Below are positions 1-7,022 of a DNA stretch of 64,000 bases, one piece after another. Below the pieces are notes generated by a model. It was not told the origin of the DNA. It saw only the letters and a list, made by a program, of their open reading frames with translations, and searched no databases. Position 1 is the stretch's first letter; every line of letters starts with the position of its first letter. The stretch is from Olsenella urininfantis (lineage in GTDB: Bacteria > Actinomycetota > Coriobacteriia > Coriobacteriales > Atopobiaceae): assembly GCF_900155635.1 (NCBI RefSeq), contig NZ_LT732540.1, positions 1,028,365-1,092,364 of the forward strand, in the 5' to 3' direction. Both the position numbers and the translations under genes were made by a program.

Positions 1-571
1 TGGCGTCGGCGCCAGTCACGGTGACCGCGCCTTGGAAGAACTCTGTCATCCCGCGCGTGCCCGAGATGGTGGCATCCTGGATGGTGAGCTCTCCCTGCAC
101 CAGGACCGTAGGCGCGTTGCTGGCAATGTTGCCCTGCCCCACCTGGCCACGGCTCCTTATCTCAAGCCGACCCCCCTCGCCGCTCTTGTCAAGCGTGAGC
201 TTGGCCCCCTTTGCCACCTTGACAAGGGTGCCCTCGTAGCCGTCCTCGCGCACGAGGGCGGACTGGGTCTCGAAGCCCTCGCGACTGGCGTTGACGATCT
301 CGATGTCGGCACCCTCGGGAATGACCAGGGGCCTCGTGAGCATTGTGTCGCTCCACGAGAGCACGATGCGCGTTGGCGTGGAGCCGGCCTCGTCGATGGT
401 GCGCTGAAGGTCATCCTCGGAGCCGTTGAAGAAGCCGGAGACCTCTGACATGTCCACGACCCGCCTGCTGTCGGCCCAGGCGGTGCGGGAGAATGCGATC
501 GTGGAGCACAGCAGGCAGAGCATGGCGCCAAGCACCACCAAGGGCCTGGGTGAGCGCCTGTAACGGGACAT
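1..571 (-). CDS. Secreted beta-helix-like protein, 3' end cut by window edge
   Basis: Minus-strand frame open from an ATG at 571 to the window edge, giving 190 residues. The ATG follows a strong AGGAGG ribosome site at 576-581. Residues 1-33 form a signal peptide: arginine-rich start (MSRYRR), a hydrophobic core, then a cleavage site like AWA-DS. The mature part has short repeating strand-turn units rich in V/I/T and G/D (for example LVIPEGADIEIVNAS, AKLTLDKSG, LTIQDATISG). This is the look of a right-handed parallel beta-helix of the pectin-lyase or adhesin type. The protein is probably exported and may be surface attached, but the C-terminus lies outside the window, so a sortase or repeat anchor cannot be judged. 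Exact function unknown. Confidence 0.75.
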   Translation of the reverse strand, partial: MSRYRRSPRPLVVLGAMLCLLCSTIAFSRTAWADSRRVVDMSEVSGFFNGSEDDLQRTIDEAGSTPTRIVLSWSDTMLTRPLVIPEGADIEIVNASREGFETQSALVREDGYEGTLVKVAKGAKLTLDKSGEGGRLEIRSRGQVGQGNIASNAPTVLVQGELTIQDATISGTRGMTEFFQGAVTVTGADA

Positions 572-631
572 GTGGTCCTCCTTGTTGCGTGTCTGGAAAG
601 TCATTCCCAGGAAACATGGCATGAGCTGGGC

Positions 632-660
632 ACTATACTACTATACCAAAAAGTTAACAA
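632..660 (-). promoter_or_regulatory. Sigma70-type promoter for the secreted protein
   Basis: On the minus strand a TTGTTA box (655-660) and a TATAGT box (632-637) are separated by exactly 17 bases in an A/T-rich stretch. This predicts a 5' leader of about 55 bases before the ATG at 571. Seen in sequence; activity is inferred. Confidence 0.55.
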
Positions 661-719
661 AGTGCTACAACATATCTGAACAACATCTGCTAGGCCATTT
701 TCTTGCAAGCGGTCATAAA

Positions 720-743
720 GGGAGGGCTAGCGGCAGCCCTCCC
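720..743. other. Perfect stem-loop upstream of the cyclophilin gene
   Basis: GGGAGGGCT (720-728) pairs perfectly with AGCCCTCCC (735-743) around a 6-base loop. Read on the minus strand it is followed by TTTAT, so it could be a weak terminator. On the plus strand it lies in the leader of the cyclophilin gene. The intergenic stretch 572-815 otherwise holds only the divergent promoter. Confidence 0.4.
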
Positions 744-815
744 TCGCGAGGGGCACAGTCGCTATCATGTGGGCCCATTGCCACATAGAAGATTGAATGA
801 GAGACGAGGGCTATC

Positions 816-1478
816 ATGATCTCCCAGCTCAGCAGACGCTCGTTCTTCCGCATCGCAGGAGCGCTGGGGACGACCCTTGCCCTGGGGGCGTGCTCAAAAG
901 GAGGTAGCGACGTCGCAGCTCCCCCGAAGGACGCACCCGACACGTCAGGAACCCTCATGGAGCCGCTTGACAACGGCTACTCCTCGGGGCTGCACCATGC
1001 AGTCATCGAGGTGGAAGGCTATGGCAGGCTTGAGCTGGAGCTCTACGCGGACAACACGCCCATCACGGTGAGCAACTTCGCCGACCTGGTGGAGAGCGGC
1101 TTCTACGACGGGCTCACCTTCCACCGCATCATCAAGGGCTTCATGGTCCAGGGCGGAGACCCGAAGGGCGACGGGACAGGTGGCTCCAAGAGGTGCATCA
1201 AGGGCGAGTTCTCGGCAAACGGCGTGGTCAACGCCATCCAGCATAAGCGCGGCGTCATCTCCATGGCGCGCAGCCAGGACATGAACTCAGCCAGCTCGCA
1301 GTTCTTCATCATGCACGCGGACTACCCCTCGCTGGACGGGCAGTACGCCGCGTTCGGCAGGGTGACGAGCGGTATCGAGGTCATCGATGCCCTGGTGGAG
1401 ACCCCCGTGCAGGACTCGAACGGCACGGTGTCCCCCGCAGACCAGCCCAAGATCGTCTCCCTCAAGATGGTGGACTAG
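816..1478 (+). CDS. Cyclophilin-type peptidyl-prolyl isomerase, lipoprotein
   Basis: 220 residues. The N-terminus combines a twin-arginine-like stretch (SRRSFFR, residues 6-12), a hydrophobic segment and a lipobox LALGAC ending at Cys26. The mature protein is therefore predicted to be lipid anchored on the outer face of the membrane. From about residue 60 it is a cyclophilin domain with the family motif FHRIIKGFMVQGGDP, followed by SSQFFIMHADYPSLDGQYAAFG. Cyclophilins catalyse cis-trans isomerisation of X-Pro bonds, and an extracytoplasmic lipoprotein version is expected to help fold exported proteins. The next gene starts 2 bases after the stop, so the two may be co-transcribed. Confidence 0.92.
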   Translation: MISQLSRRSFFRIAGALGTTLALGACSKGGSDVAAPPKDAPDTSGTLMEPLDNGYSSGLHHAVIEVEGYGRLELELYADNTPITVSNFADLVESGFYDGLTFHRIIKGFMVQGGDPKGDGTGGSKRCIKGEFSANGVVNAIQHKRGVISMARSQDMNSASSQFFIMHADYPSLDGQYAAFGRVTSGIEVIDALVETPVQDSNGTVSPADQPKIVSLKMVD

Positions 1479-1480
1479 GG

Positions 1481-2047
1481 ATGATCGAGACCGAGCGGCT
1501 GGCGCTGCGCCCCTGGCAGGAGGAGGACGTCGAGGCGCTCTTTCGCCACGCCAGCCATCCGCACGTTGGCCCCGCCGCCGGCTGGCCTGCGCATCAGGAC
1601 ATGGAGGAGAGCCGCCATGTCCTGCACGAGCTGCTCATGGTTGACGAGACCTACGCCATCACCGCACAAGCGACGCTTGCCAACGAGCTGGGCGTGCCCG
1701 CTGGAGAGGCCCTCGGCTCCGTCTCCCTCAAGCGAGGGGAGGCATCCAAGGGCTTCGTGGGGGCAGACGAGGCGGAGCTGGGCTTTTGGCTGGCGCGGCC
1801 CGCCTGGGGGCGCAGCATCATGCCCGAGGCCTGCGAGGCGCTGCTCGAGCATGCCTTCGTCGATCTGGGCCTTCGGGCCGTCTGGGCCGCGAGCTTCTCG
1901 GACAACCTCCAGAGCCAGAGGGTCCAGGAGAAGCTGGGGATGCGAGACCATCACAGGCAGGAGGGCGTCTACCTCCGCCTGCTCGACACGACGGTGGACG
2001 AGCGCGTGATGCGCATCACGCGCTCGGAGTGGCTCCGGCGGCGCTAG
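1481..2047 (+). CDS. GNAT family acetyltransferase (RimJ/RimL-like)
   Basis: 188 residues starting MIETERLALRPWQEEDVEALF, the typical opening of RimJ/RimL-type N-acetyltransferases. Later motifs include LGFWLARPAWGRSIMPEACE (acetyl-CoA-binding loop region) and a C-terminal ASFSDNLQSQRVQEKLGM, matching the family pattern in which a residue pair after the Asn acts near the catalytic centre. Likely transfers acetyl from acetyl-CoA to a protein N-terminus or small amine; the substrate is unknown. It starts 2 bases after the cyclophilin stop, implying one transcript. Confidence 0.88.
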   Translation: MIETERLALRPWQEEDVEALFRHASHPHVGPAAGWPAHQDMEESRHVLHELLMVDETYAITAQATLANELGVPAGEALGSVSLKRGEASKGFVGADEAELGFWLARPAWGRSIMPEACEALLEHAFVDLGLRAVWAASFSDNLQSQRVQEKLGMRDHHRQEGVYLRLLDTTVDERVMRITRSEWLRRR

Positions 2048-2124
2048 CCCCCCAGCGGCCAGCGGCCTGACCACTCTCGCCCCCCAGCCTGGTCCCTCTC
2101 GCGGCATAAGCCCGCAAGAAAAGC

Positions 2125-2203
2125 TTTTCCTGCGTGGTCTTCACAACTCAACTGGGCGTTTGCGAGAAGCCCCCGCAGAAAACTATTTTCTGCGGGGGCT
2201 CGC
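2125..2203. repeat. Intergenic repeat family 2, copy 1
   Basis: About 79 bases that align nearly end to end with 16442-16518. Shared pieces include TTTCCTGCG, TCTTC-CA-CTCA-C-GGGCG, then AAG, CCCC, GAAA and GGG-CTC in the same order. Both copies lie between convergent genes. The right half contains the hairpin listed separately. No coding capacity. Confidence 0.6.
2168..2200. terminator. Perfect 15-bp hairpin between convergent genes
   Basis: AGCCCCCGCAGAAAA (2168-2182) pairs perfectly with TTTTCTGCGGGGGCT (2186-2200) across a 3-base loop. The A and U runs are inside the stem rather than after it, so it could act on both strands: it ends the GNAT transcript (+) and the dead glycerol dehydrogenase transcript (-). 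A second, imperfect hairpin of the same style (CGCAAGAAAAG/CTTTTCCTGCG) sits at 2113-2134. Confidence 0.55.
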
Positions 2204-2223
2204 TCAATTCCTGGGGCCCGGAC

Positions 2224-3318
2224 CTACTCGGCGGCACGGGCGCGGTCCAAGGCGTCGGTGGCAACGATGACGGCAAACAGCTCGTCAGGCGTCACGTCGC
2301 CGGCAAGGTTGTGGATGGTCTCACCTGGCACGCACGCCGCCTCGGCAATCTTGCGGATGTCGTCCTCGCCGCTCACGCCCAGCTCGGCCAGGGTGGTGGG
2401 CAGGCCAACCTCCAGACAATAGCTCTGGACGTCCTCGAACTCCTCCTGGGAGACGCCCTCCAACACCAGCTGGACCAGCGTGCCGAAGGCCACGCAGCAG
2501 CCATGGGGGGCGCTATGGCCGCCCAGGGAGGTCAGGCCGTTGTAGAAGGAGTGGTCGGCGGCGCAGTTCACGTTGTCCGCACCAACTCCGGACAAGTACA
2601 CACAGGCCTCGACGATGTTCTCGAGGGCGGGGGTGACCACGTGGTTCTCGCAGGCGGCGATGGCCTGGGAGCTGTAGTCGCGCAGGGTCTCGTAGCAGAG
2701 CTCGGCAAGGGCCATGCCGGCACGGGTGATGCCGGTGCCCTCGAGACTGGGAGACTCGGTGCGGATGGAGGCACGACCCTCGAAGTAGGTGCCCAGGGCG
2801 TCGCCCATACCGGCAACCAGGAAGCGCACGGGCGCGTTGGCGATCACCTGAGTGTCAACCATGACCGCCGCGGGGTTCTCGGGATAGAAGAGGTACTTGT
2901 CGAAACTGCCGTCGTCGTTGTAGATGACCGAGAGGCCCGTGCAGGGGGCGTCGGTGGCGGCGACGGTGGGGATGATGACGACCTTCCTGCCAGAGTAGTG
3001 GGCCGTTGCCTTGGCGGTGTCCACGGCAGACCCGCCACCGATGGCAACCACGGCGTCGATCTTGTCCTACTCGACGATGGACTGCATCTTGGCGATCTCG
3101 CCGTTGCTTGAGATGCCACCGAAGATCTCGTAGCGACGATAACTGTCGGAGCCAGCGAAGCTCTGCTCGATCTGGTCATGGCAGGCCTTGTAGCCGCTGT
3201 TTGAGCACACGAAGAGTCAGCGCTTGCCCATGTAGCCCATCTCCTCCTCAAACTTGAGAAGGGCACCCTTTCCCTGGACGTACTTCAGGGACTCGCGCAT
3301 TGCACGAAGAAGCTTCAT
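2224..3318 (-). pseudogene. Glycerol dehydrogenase-like gene with two in-frame stops
   Basis: Read straight through from the ATG at 3318 to the TAG at 2224, the frame gives a 364-residue glycerol dehydrogenase-family protein, the normal length of GldA. It carries an in-frame TGA at 3219-3217 (codon 34, after GYMGKR) and a TAG at 3069-3067 (codon 84, in QSIVE-stop-DKIDAVVAIGGG). The rest is intact: NAD-binding IGGGSAVDTAK, IIPTVAATDAPCTGLSVIY, and the metal-site region ADHSFYNGLTSLGGHSAPHG. Start context is good (GGAGAGGAACAG upstream). The intact paralogue is divergently transcribed at 3589. Two nonsense codons and no frameshift suggest recent decay; recoding of both is unlikely. A fragment from an internal start near 3051 could still be made but would lack the N-terminal half of the nucleotide-binding domain. 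Confidence 0.85.
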
Positions 3319-3426
3319 GTCTGTTCCTCTCCTAGACATGCGGATGATGTGGCCGGCAGCAGGCTGCGGTCTCATTCACCTTAGGACAGTGGACATTCAG
3401 GTTTTCTCATGATTTGGAAATGATAG

Positions 3427-3443
3427 GAATGATTTATTCATTC
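3427..3443. promoter_or_regulatory. Inverted repeat in the divergent glycerol dehydrogenase spacer
   Basis: GAATGA-TTTAT-TCATTC is a perfect dyad in an A/T-rich stretch between the two divergent dehydrogenase genes. It could be a repressor or activator site. The regulator is not identifiable here. Confidence 0.4.
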
Positions 3444-3493
3444 GAAAAATCTTGCGATCCACTTGCTCCCACTGCTCGGACGAGAAAGATAAC

Positions 3494-3522
3494 TTACGTA
3501 CGTAACATTGTTTTGCTATACT
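3494..3522 (+). promoter_or_regulatory. Promoter with overlapping 12-bp palindrome upstream of gldA
   Basis: A TATACT -10 box at 3517-3522 lies 17 bases downstream of TTACGT (3494-3499), a plausible -35. That -35 is the left half of a perfect palindrome TTACGTACGTAA at 3494-3505. A protein bound to the palindrome would block RNA polymerase, so this looks like an operator-promoter pair for the gldA at 3589. Confidence 0.5.
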
Positions 3523-3588
3523 CGAAAGCGCAGGAAACAGGTCTTGGCGTCGTGGCAGCAGACTGCGGCACGAAAACGAGGGGGAGCA

Positions 3589-4680
3589 ATGGCCCGCATC
3601 TTCATCAGTCCCAGCAAGTACGTCCAGGGTCCCGGCGAGTTGGCCAAGTTGGGAGAATACGTCGTCTCCTACGGCAAGAAGGCCCTCGTGGTCATATCCG
3701 CTGGCGGCATCAAGCGCTTCGGCGGCGTGCTCGAGGAGAGCTTCAAGGCTGCCAGCCTGGACTTCCAGTACGACAACTTCAACGGGGAGTGCTCGCAGGA
3801 CGAGATCGACCGCCTCGTGGAGGTCTACCGCTCCTCCGACACCGACGTCGTCGTGGGCGTGGGCGGTGGCAAGATCTTCGACACCGCCAAGGCTGTTGCC
3901 AGCAACGTTGACGCACCCGTGGTTATTGTCCCCACCATCGCCGCCACGGACGCGCCCTGCTCGGCGCTCTCCGTCATCTACACCCCCGAGGGCCAGTTCA
4001 AGGAGTACCAGTTCTTCAAGGCCAACCCCAACCTGGTGCTCATGGACACCGAGATCATCTCCAAGAGCCCCGTGCGCCTGTCCGTCTCCGGCATGGGGGA
4101 TGCGCTGGCAACCTACTTCGAGGGCCGCGCCTGCACCCGCTCTGATGCCGGCACCTGCGCAGGCGGCAAGTCAACCGGAGCGGCCAACGCGCTGGCCAAG
4201 CTCTGCTACGAGACTCTCATGGCCGAGGGTGCCAAGGCCAAGCTCGCGCTCGAGGCAGGCGTCTGCACCGAGTCCGTCGAGAAGGTCATCGAGGCCAACA
4301 CCCTGCTCTCTGGCCTGGGCTTCGAGTCCGCAGGCCTTGCCGGCGCGCACGCCATCCACAACGGCCTAACCGCCATGCCCGAGACCCACGTCCTCTACCA
4401 CGGCGAGAAGGTCGCCTTCGGCACCCTGGTTCAGCTCGTTCTGGAGAATGCCGATGAGATCTACGAGGTCCTGGACTTCTGCGTTGAGGTGGGCCTTCCC
4501 GTTACCTTCGAGCAGCTGGGCGTGAAGGATGCGAGCTACGAGCGCGTCCTCGAGGTTGCCAAGCTTGCCTGCGCCGAGAACGACACCCTGCATAACATGC
4601 CCTTCGAGGTGACGCCCGAGAAGGTTGCCGCGGCCATGCTGGCCGCGGACGCCTACGGCCGCGAGGCCCTTGCCGAGTAG
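3589..4680 (+). CDS. gldA: Glycerol dehydrogenase (NAD-dependent, metal-containing)
   Basis: 363 residues, the normal length of the GldA family (group III metal-dependent alcohol dehydrogenases). It oxidises glycerol to dihydroxyacetone with NAD+, or runs in reverse, in the cytoplasm. Visible motifs: nucleotide-binding VVVGVGGGKIFDTAK, VIVPTIAATDAPCSALSVIY, GMGDALATYFEGR with the metal-binding Asp, and two His regions (GAHAIHNGLT and HVLYHGEKVAFG) at the expected metal-ligand spots. I chose the ATG at 3589 because GAGGGGGAGC sits just upstream and the protein begins where family members begin; an in-frame start at 3508 would add 27 unsupported residues. A non-functional paralogue lies divergently upstream, and a terminator follows at 4712. 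Confidence 0.93.
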   Translation: MARIFISPSKYVQGPGELAKLGEYVVSYGKKALVVISAGGIKRFGGVLEESFKAASLDFQYDNFNGECSQDEIDRLVEVYRSSDTDVVVGVGGGKIFDTAKAVASNVDAPVVIVPTIAATDAPCSALSVIYTPEGQFKEYQFFKANPNLVLMDTEIISKSPVRLSVSGMGDALATYFEGRACTRSDAGTCAGGKSTGAANALAKLCYETLMAEGAKAKLALEAGVCTESVEKVIEANTLLSGLGFESAGLAGAHAIHNGLTAMPETHVLYHGEKVAFGTLVQLVLENADEIYEVLDFCVEVGLPVTFEQLGVKDASYERVLEVAKLACAENDTLHNMPFEVTPEKVAAAMLAADAYGREALAE

Positions 4681-4711
4681 GCGCTCCTCCCGCAACGGAA
4701 CGTCACAACAC

Positions 4712-4746
4712 GGGGTGCCTGCCGAAGAGTCGCAGGCACCCTTTTT
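4712..4746 (+). terminator. Rho-independent terminator after gldA
   Basis: GGGTGCCTGC (4713-4722) pairs with GCAGGCACCC (4732-4741), followed by TTTTT. It starts 32 bases after the gldA stop. Confidence 0.85.
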
Positions 4747-4824
4747 CATCGCCAAACCAGACGGAAACTTGCCAACGGAAGCTACGCTAAGTGGTTTTTC
4801 TTACGGCAAAACACAGGAATAGGG

Positions 4825-5020
4825 ATGGACTACAAATACGCATCCCATGCATGCCGCTTCCGTTAGATCGTCAAGCCACTCGCCGTGGGAACGCGCCCCA
4901 TCTGCGTCTAGTCAGCCAAGGACTACGGCGGCCACGTCAACATCTCCCGCGTCAAGCGGGGCGTTGACACGGGCCATAGGGACGGCCGCGGCTTCCCGCC
5001 GCATGCTGCGCCTCTAGAGC
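4825..5020 (+). pseudogene. Possible decayed coding remnant in a gene-poor stretch
   Basis: The 4747-5037 interval has no intact gene. From the ATG at 4825 one frame reads MDYKYASHACRFR, then TAG at 4864-4866, IVKPLAVGTRPICV, then TAG at 4909-4911, then SAKDYGGHVNISRVKRGVD and on. Composition resembles coding sequence broken by two amber codons, but I do not recognise a family. It may be chance. Confidence 0.2.
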
Positions 5021-5037
5021 CGCTCCAATGCACGACC

Positions 5038-5265
5038 CTAGAGACGAGAGGAGAACTGGGCCATGGCGTCCTTGAGCTTGCTCACATGCTCTTCCTTGAC
5101 CAGGGCGAGGTACGTTGGCGACATTGACTCGAGGTAGGCGGCGTCGAACGTGCCCTCATCCTGGCGGGCGAAACCCTCGGCCAGGACCCTCTCGGCCTCG
5201 TCCCTCCTGTCCTCTCGCACCATGGACATCACATAGCCGCGAAACATCTTCTGCCGGAAGTTCAT
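5038..5265 (-). CDS. Small conserved-looking hypothetical protein
   Basis: 75 residues starting MNFRQKMFRGYVMSMVRED and rich in charged helices (DRRDEAERVLAEGFARQDEG). It has no membrane segment or signal peptide, so it is probably a cytoplasmic helical protein. The ATG at 5265 is preferred over an in-frame ATG at 5313 because GGGGAGG lies just upstream of it and the extra 16 residues (MGIMGPLTKSRGRGGR) look like non-coding sequence. Monocistronic on the minus strand. Function unknown; not recognised as a named family. Confidence 0.6.
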   Translation of the reverse strand: MNFRQKMFRGYVMSMVREDRRDEAERVLAEGFARQDEGTFDAAYLESMSPTYLALVKEEHVSKLKDAMAQFSSRL

Positions 5266-5410
5266 CCTGCCTCCCCGCCCTCTCGACTTGGTTAGTGGCC
5301 CCATTATTCCCAAAATCCGACGAGGGTCACGCCTTCACAGGTGCCGTCCGTCTCTTCACCCCACCGGTCGCGCCGTCCCTTAGCCTATCCCCTCCGTCAG
5401 TTAACCGAAT

Positions 5411-5450
5411 TTTTTCTGAAAAAATGCCACAGGAAATTTTTTCCTGTGGC
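5411..5450 (-). terminator. Terminator downstream of the EF-hand gene
   Basis: GCCACAGGAAA and TTTCCTGTGGC (5426-5450) form an 11-bp stem with a 3-base loop. On the minus strand it is followed by ATTTTTTC, a usable U-tract, about 45 bases after the EF-hand gene stop. Confidence 0.7.
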
Positions 5451-5494
5451 GTCTGTGCTTGGCGCATACTGGCGGAACTGTAATCCGGCAAAAC

Positions 5495-5782
5495 CTACTC
5501 GGCGTCGGCACCGCCCATGAGGTTCTTGCCCAGCTCGCTCACGGCGCCCAATACGGCCTGCGCGGTGCCCACGACCTCGTCCATGCCAACCTGACCGTCG
5601 CCGTTGGCGTCAAGACCCTCCTTTACCGCACCGGCTGCCTCCTGGGCTGCGGACGCAACCTCACCCGTGCGGCTCTTCAGGGCATCGAAAACCTCGTCAG
5701 CACCAAGCTGGCCGTCGCCGTTGGCGTCGAGCACCTCGGTGGCCTTCTGGGCAAGCTTCTGGGCCTCGTTCATAAGATCCAT
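5495..5782 (-). CDS. Small EF-hand (calcium-binding) protein
   Basis: 95 residues with two near-identical EF-hand loops, DANGDGQLGADE (about residues 19-30) and DANGDGQVGMDE (about 58-69). Each has Asp/Asn/Asp at loop positions 1, 3 and 5 and Glu at 12, so both should bind Ca2+. The surrounding segments are amphipathic helices rich in Ala, Glu and Lys. No signal peptide or membrane helix, so it is predicted to be cytosolic. A GGAGGGGAG ribosome site precedes the ATG. It could be a calcium buffer or sensor; it could also be compared with dockerin-type loops, but the flanking helices and symmetric pair fit a calmodulin-like EF-hand better. No partner gene is evident nearby. Confidence 0.8.
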   Translation of the reverse strand: MDLMNEAQKLAQKATEVLDANGDGQLGADEVFDALKSRTGEVASAAQEAAGAVKEGLDANGDGQVGMDEVVGTAQAVLGAVSELGKNLMGGADAE

Positions 5783-5990
5783 GGGACTCCCCTCCGTTTG
5801 GGGGTTGACGTTACTTTCTTGTACCCCTTGGGGCCCAAGGAATGTAGTGGAAAATGACTCCCACGACGGACGGAGAATCGGTCGCCCTTGCGGGTCCGGC
5901 GACTCCGCTCACCGTAATTAGGCTTGGCAAACAAATGTCCACCCGTACGCTCTATATTGTTAGTTAATACAAACATATGGGAGCCGACGG

Positions 5991-6356
5991 ATGAGATACC
6001 TGTACATTGGCGTGGGTTGCGTGGCGTTTGTCCTGGGTAGCGTGGGCGTGGTGGTGCCCGTCTTGCCCAGCATCCCGTTCTATCTGGTCACCGCATATTG
6101 CTTCTCGAGAAGCTCCCGTCGCCTGCATGACTGGTTCTGCGGAACACGCCTGTACAAGGACGAGCTGGAGAGCTACGTGCAGAAGAAGGGCATGCAGAGG
6201 CGCACCAAGCTTCGCATCCTGGGCATGGTGAGCCTGCTCATGGGAGTGGGATTCCTGCTCATGCACTCGTTCTGGGGTCGGCTTGCCCTGGCAGCGGTGT
6301 GGTTGGGCCATGTGATCTACTTCGTGTTCGTGGTCAAGGAGCCTCCCGAGGAGTAG
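5991..6356 (+). CDS. DUF454 (YbaN-type) inner-membrane protein
   Basis: 121 residues matching the DUF454/YbaN pattern. An N-terminal membrane segment (YIGVGCVAFVLGSVGVVVPV) is followed by LPSIPFYLVTAYCFSRSSRRLHDWF, then a charged loop with YKDELESYVQKKGM, and two more membrane helices near residues 74-113. Predicted integral membrane protein of unknown biochemical role; homologues often sit near haem or flavin genes, which is not the case here. GGGAGCCGACGG precedes the ATG. A/T-rich sequence upstream (5950-5975) probably holds the promoter, including TTGTTAGTTAATACAA. Confidence 0.85.
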   Translation: MRYLYIGVGCVAFVLGSVGVVVPVLPSIPFYLVTAYCFSRSSRRLHDWFCGTRLYKDELESYVQKKGMQRRTKLRILGMVSLLMGVGFLLMHSFWGRLALAAVWLGHVIYFVFVVKEPPEE

Positions 6357-6371
6357 GGCACCGCGCCTTCG

Positions 6372-6479
6372 CGTGGCCCTACTCCACAAGAGAGCACTCC
6401 ACTGTAGAGCAAGGCCACGTTTGCGCAGGTCAGGAACAACCACTCTACAAGCGAAGGCTCTGCCGTAGAGCAGCGGGGC
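6372..6479 (+). repeat. Double-hairpin repeat element, copy A
   Basis: First hairpin: outer arms CGTGGCC (6372-6378) and GGCCACG around inner CTAC/GTAG elements. Core TTTGCGCAGGT follows at 6420-6430. Second hairpin: CTCTAC (6443-6448) with GTAGAG (6465-6470), then CAGCGGGG. Same order as copies at 8212, 50816 and 51690. It begins 15 bases after the DUF454 stop. No coding capacity that I credit. Confidence 0.8.
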
Positions 6480-6531
6480 CGAGCGAACCATGGAGGACGG
6501 ACATATGTGATGGCCCCAGGACGCCTGGGAC

Positions 6532-6819
6532 GTGCTGGACGCGGCCCTGGCGGCCCAGCGGCAGGCGGTGGCCCGCGCCCTCGGCAGGGTGGACGAGGCG
6601 GCGCAGGGGCGCGGCGGCTGGCCGGGCCACGTGACGCTGCCCTACTGGACGAACCAGGCCGCCTACGACGAGGGGCACGTGCCCGCTGACGGCGGGGACT
6701 GGCGCATGGCCAACGCAAACAGCCGCCTCGTGGCCTTCGCCCTGCACGAGAGGGGCATCGCGGTCGAGTGGGCTGATGGCCCGACCGTCCCGAGGGCTGA
6801 ATCCATGGGCACCGACTAG
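6532..6819 (+). CDS. Unknown accessory protein, start uncertain (may be broken)
   Basis: The coding frame gives about 95 residues from a GTG at 6532, with compositional bias typical of real coding here: GHVTLPYWTNQAAYDEGHVPADGGDWRMANANSRLVAF. The frame stays open upstream to residue W at 6511, but there the DNA reads ATG-TGA-TGG, with the ATG at 6505 spaced correctly from a strong GGAGG (6492-6496). The natural start therefore seems to have been killed by a TGA second codon, or there is a sequence error. If the gene is alive, translation must begin at GTG 6532 without a good ribosome site. Not recognised as a family. It lies inside the island with solitary CRISPR repeats, so an accessory (phage or anti-defence) origin is possible but unproven. 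Confidence 0.45.
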   Translation: MLDAALAAQRQAVARALGRVDEAAQGRGGWPGHVTLPYWTNQAAYDEGHVPADGGDWRMANANSRLVAFALHERGIAVEWADGPTVPRAESMGTD

Positions 6820-6876
6820 GGCCTGGAGACCACAGGCCCGGATACGGACTCTCAACAAGCCATCTACCTGCACATA

Positions 6877-6912
6877 GTTTTGGAGCAGTGCCGTTCTGAC
6901 TGGTAATCCAAC
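6877..6912 (+). CRISPR. Solitary CRISPR repeat R1 (36 bp, type II style)
   Basis: 36 bases beginning GTTTTGGAGCAGTG and ending GGTAATCCAAC, identical to R2 (7234) and to the reverse complement at 7496 (R3). The GTTTT-GAGC opening and 36-nt length are typical of type II (Cas9) repeats. No regular repeat-spacer array: the next same-strand copy is 321 bases away with genes between. It matches the anti-repeat of the tracrRNA-like gene at 7917. Confidence 0.85.
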
Positions 6913-6929
6913 GCCCGATTGGAGAGCGT

Positions 6930-7022
6930 ATGGAAGACGCAAAGCAAGTCATCCTAACGGTCATTGGCTTCCTCATCGCCGAGGTCATCGTCCGCGTCAT
7001 CGACAAGCTGAGGAGGCGCTAG
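6930..7022 (+). CDS. 30-residue single-helix membrane protein
   Basis: ATG at 6930 with GGAGAG just upstream. Product: MEDAKQVILTVIGFLIAEVI, then VRVIDKLRRR. It is a short acidic N-terminus, one hydrophobic helix (about residues 7-22) and a positively charged tail, so an inner-membrane peptide with the C-terminus inside is predicted. The stop overlaps the next gene's region directly: the end of this gene (AGGAGGCGCT) doubles as the ribosome site for the ATG at 7023, implying translational coupling. It lies between repeats R1 and R2. Function unknown; size and shape resemble small phage or toxin-like membrane peptides, which is inference only. Confidence 0.55.
   Translation: MEDAKQVILTVIGFLIAEVIVRVIDKLRRR

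Noticed and set aside
3217-3219. TGA at codon 34 as selenocysteine or Trp.
   Set aside because: No stem-loop of the SECIS type seen just after it, and a second stop (TAG) follows, so nonsense decay is simpler.
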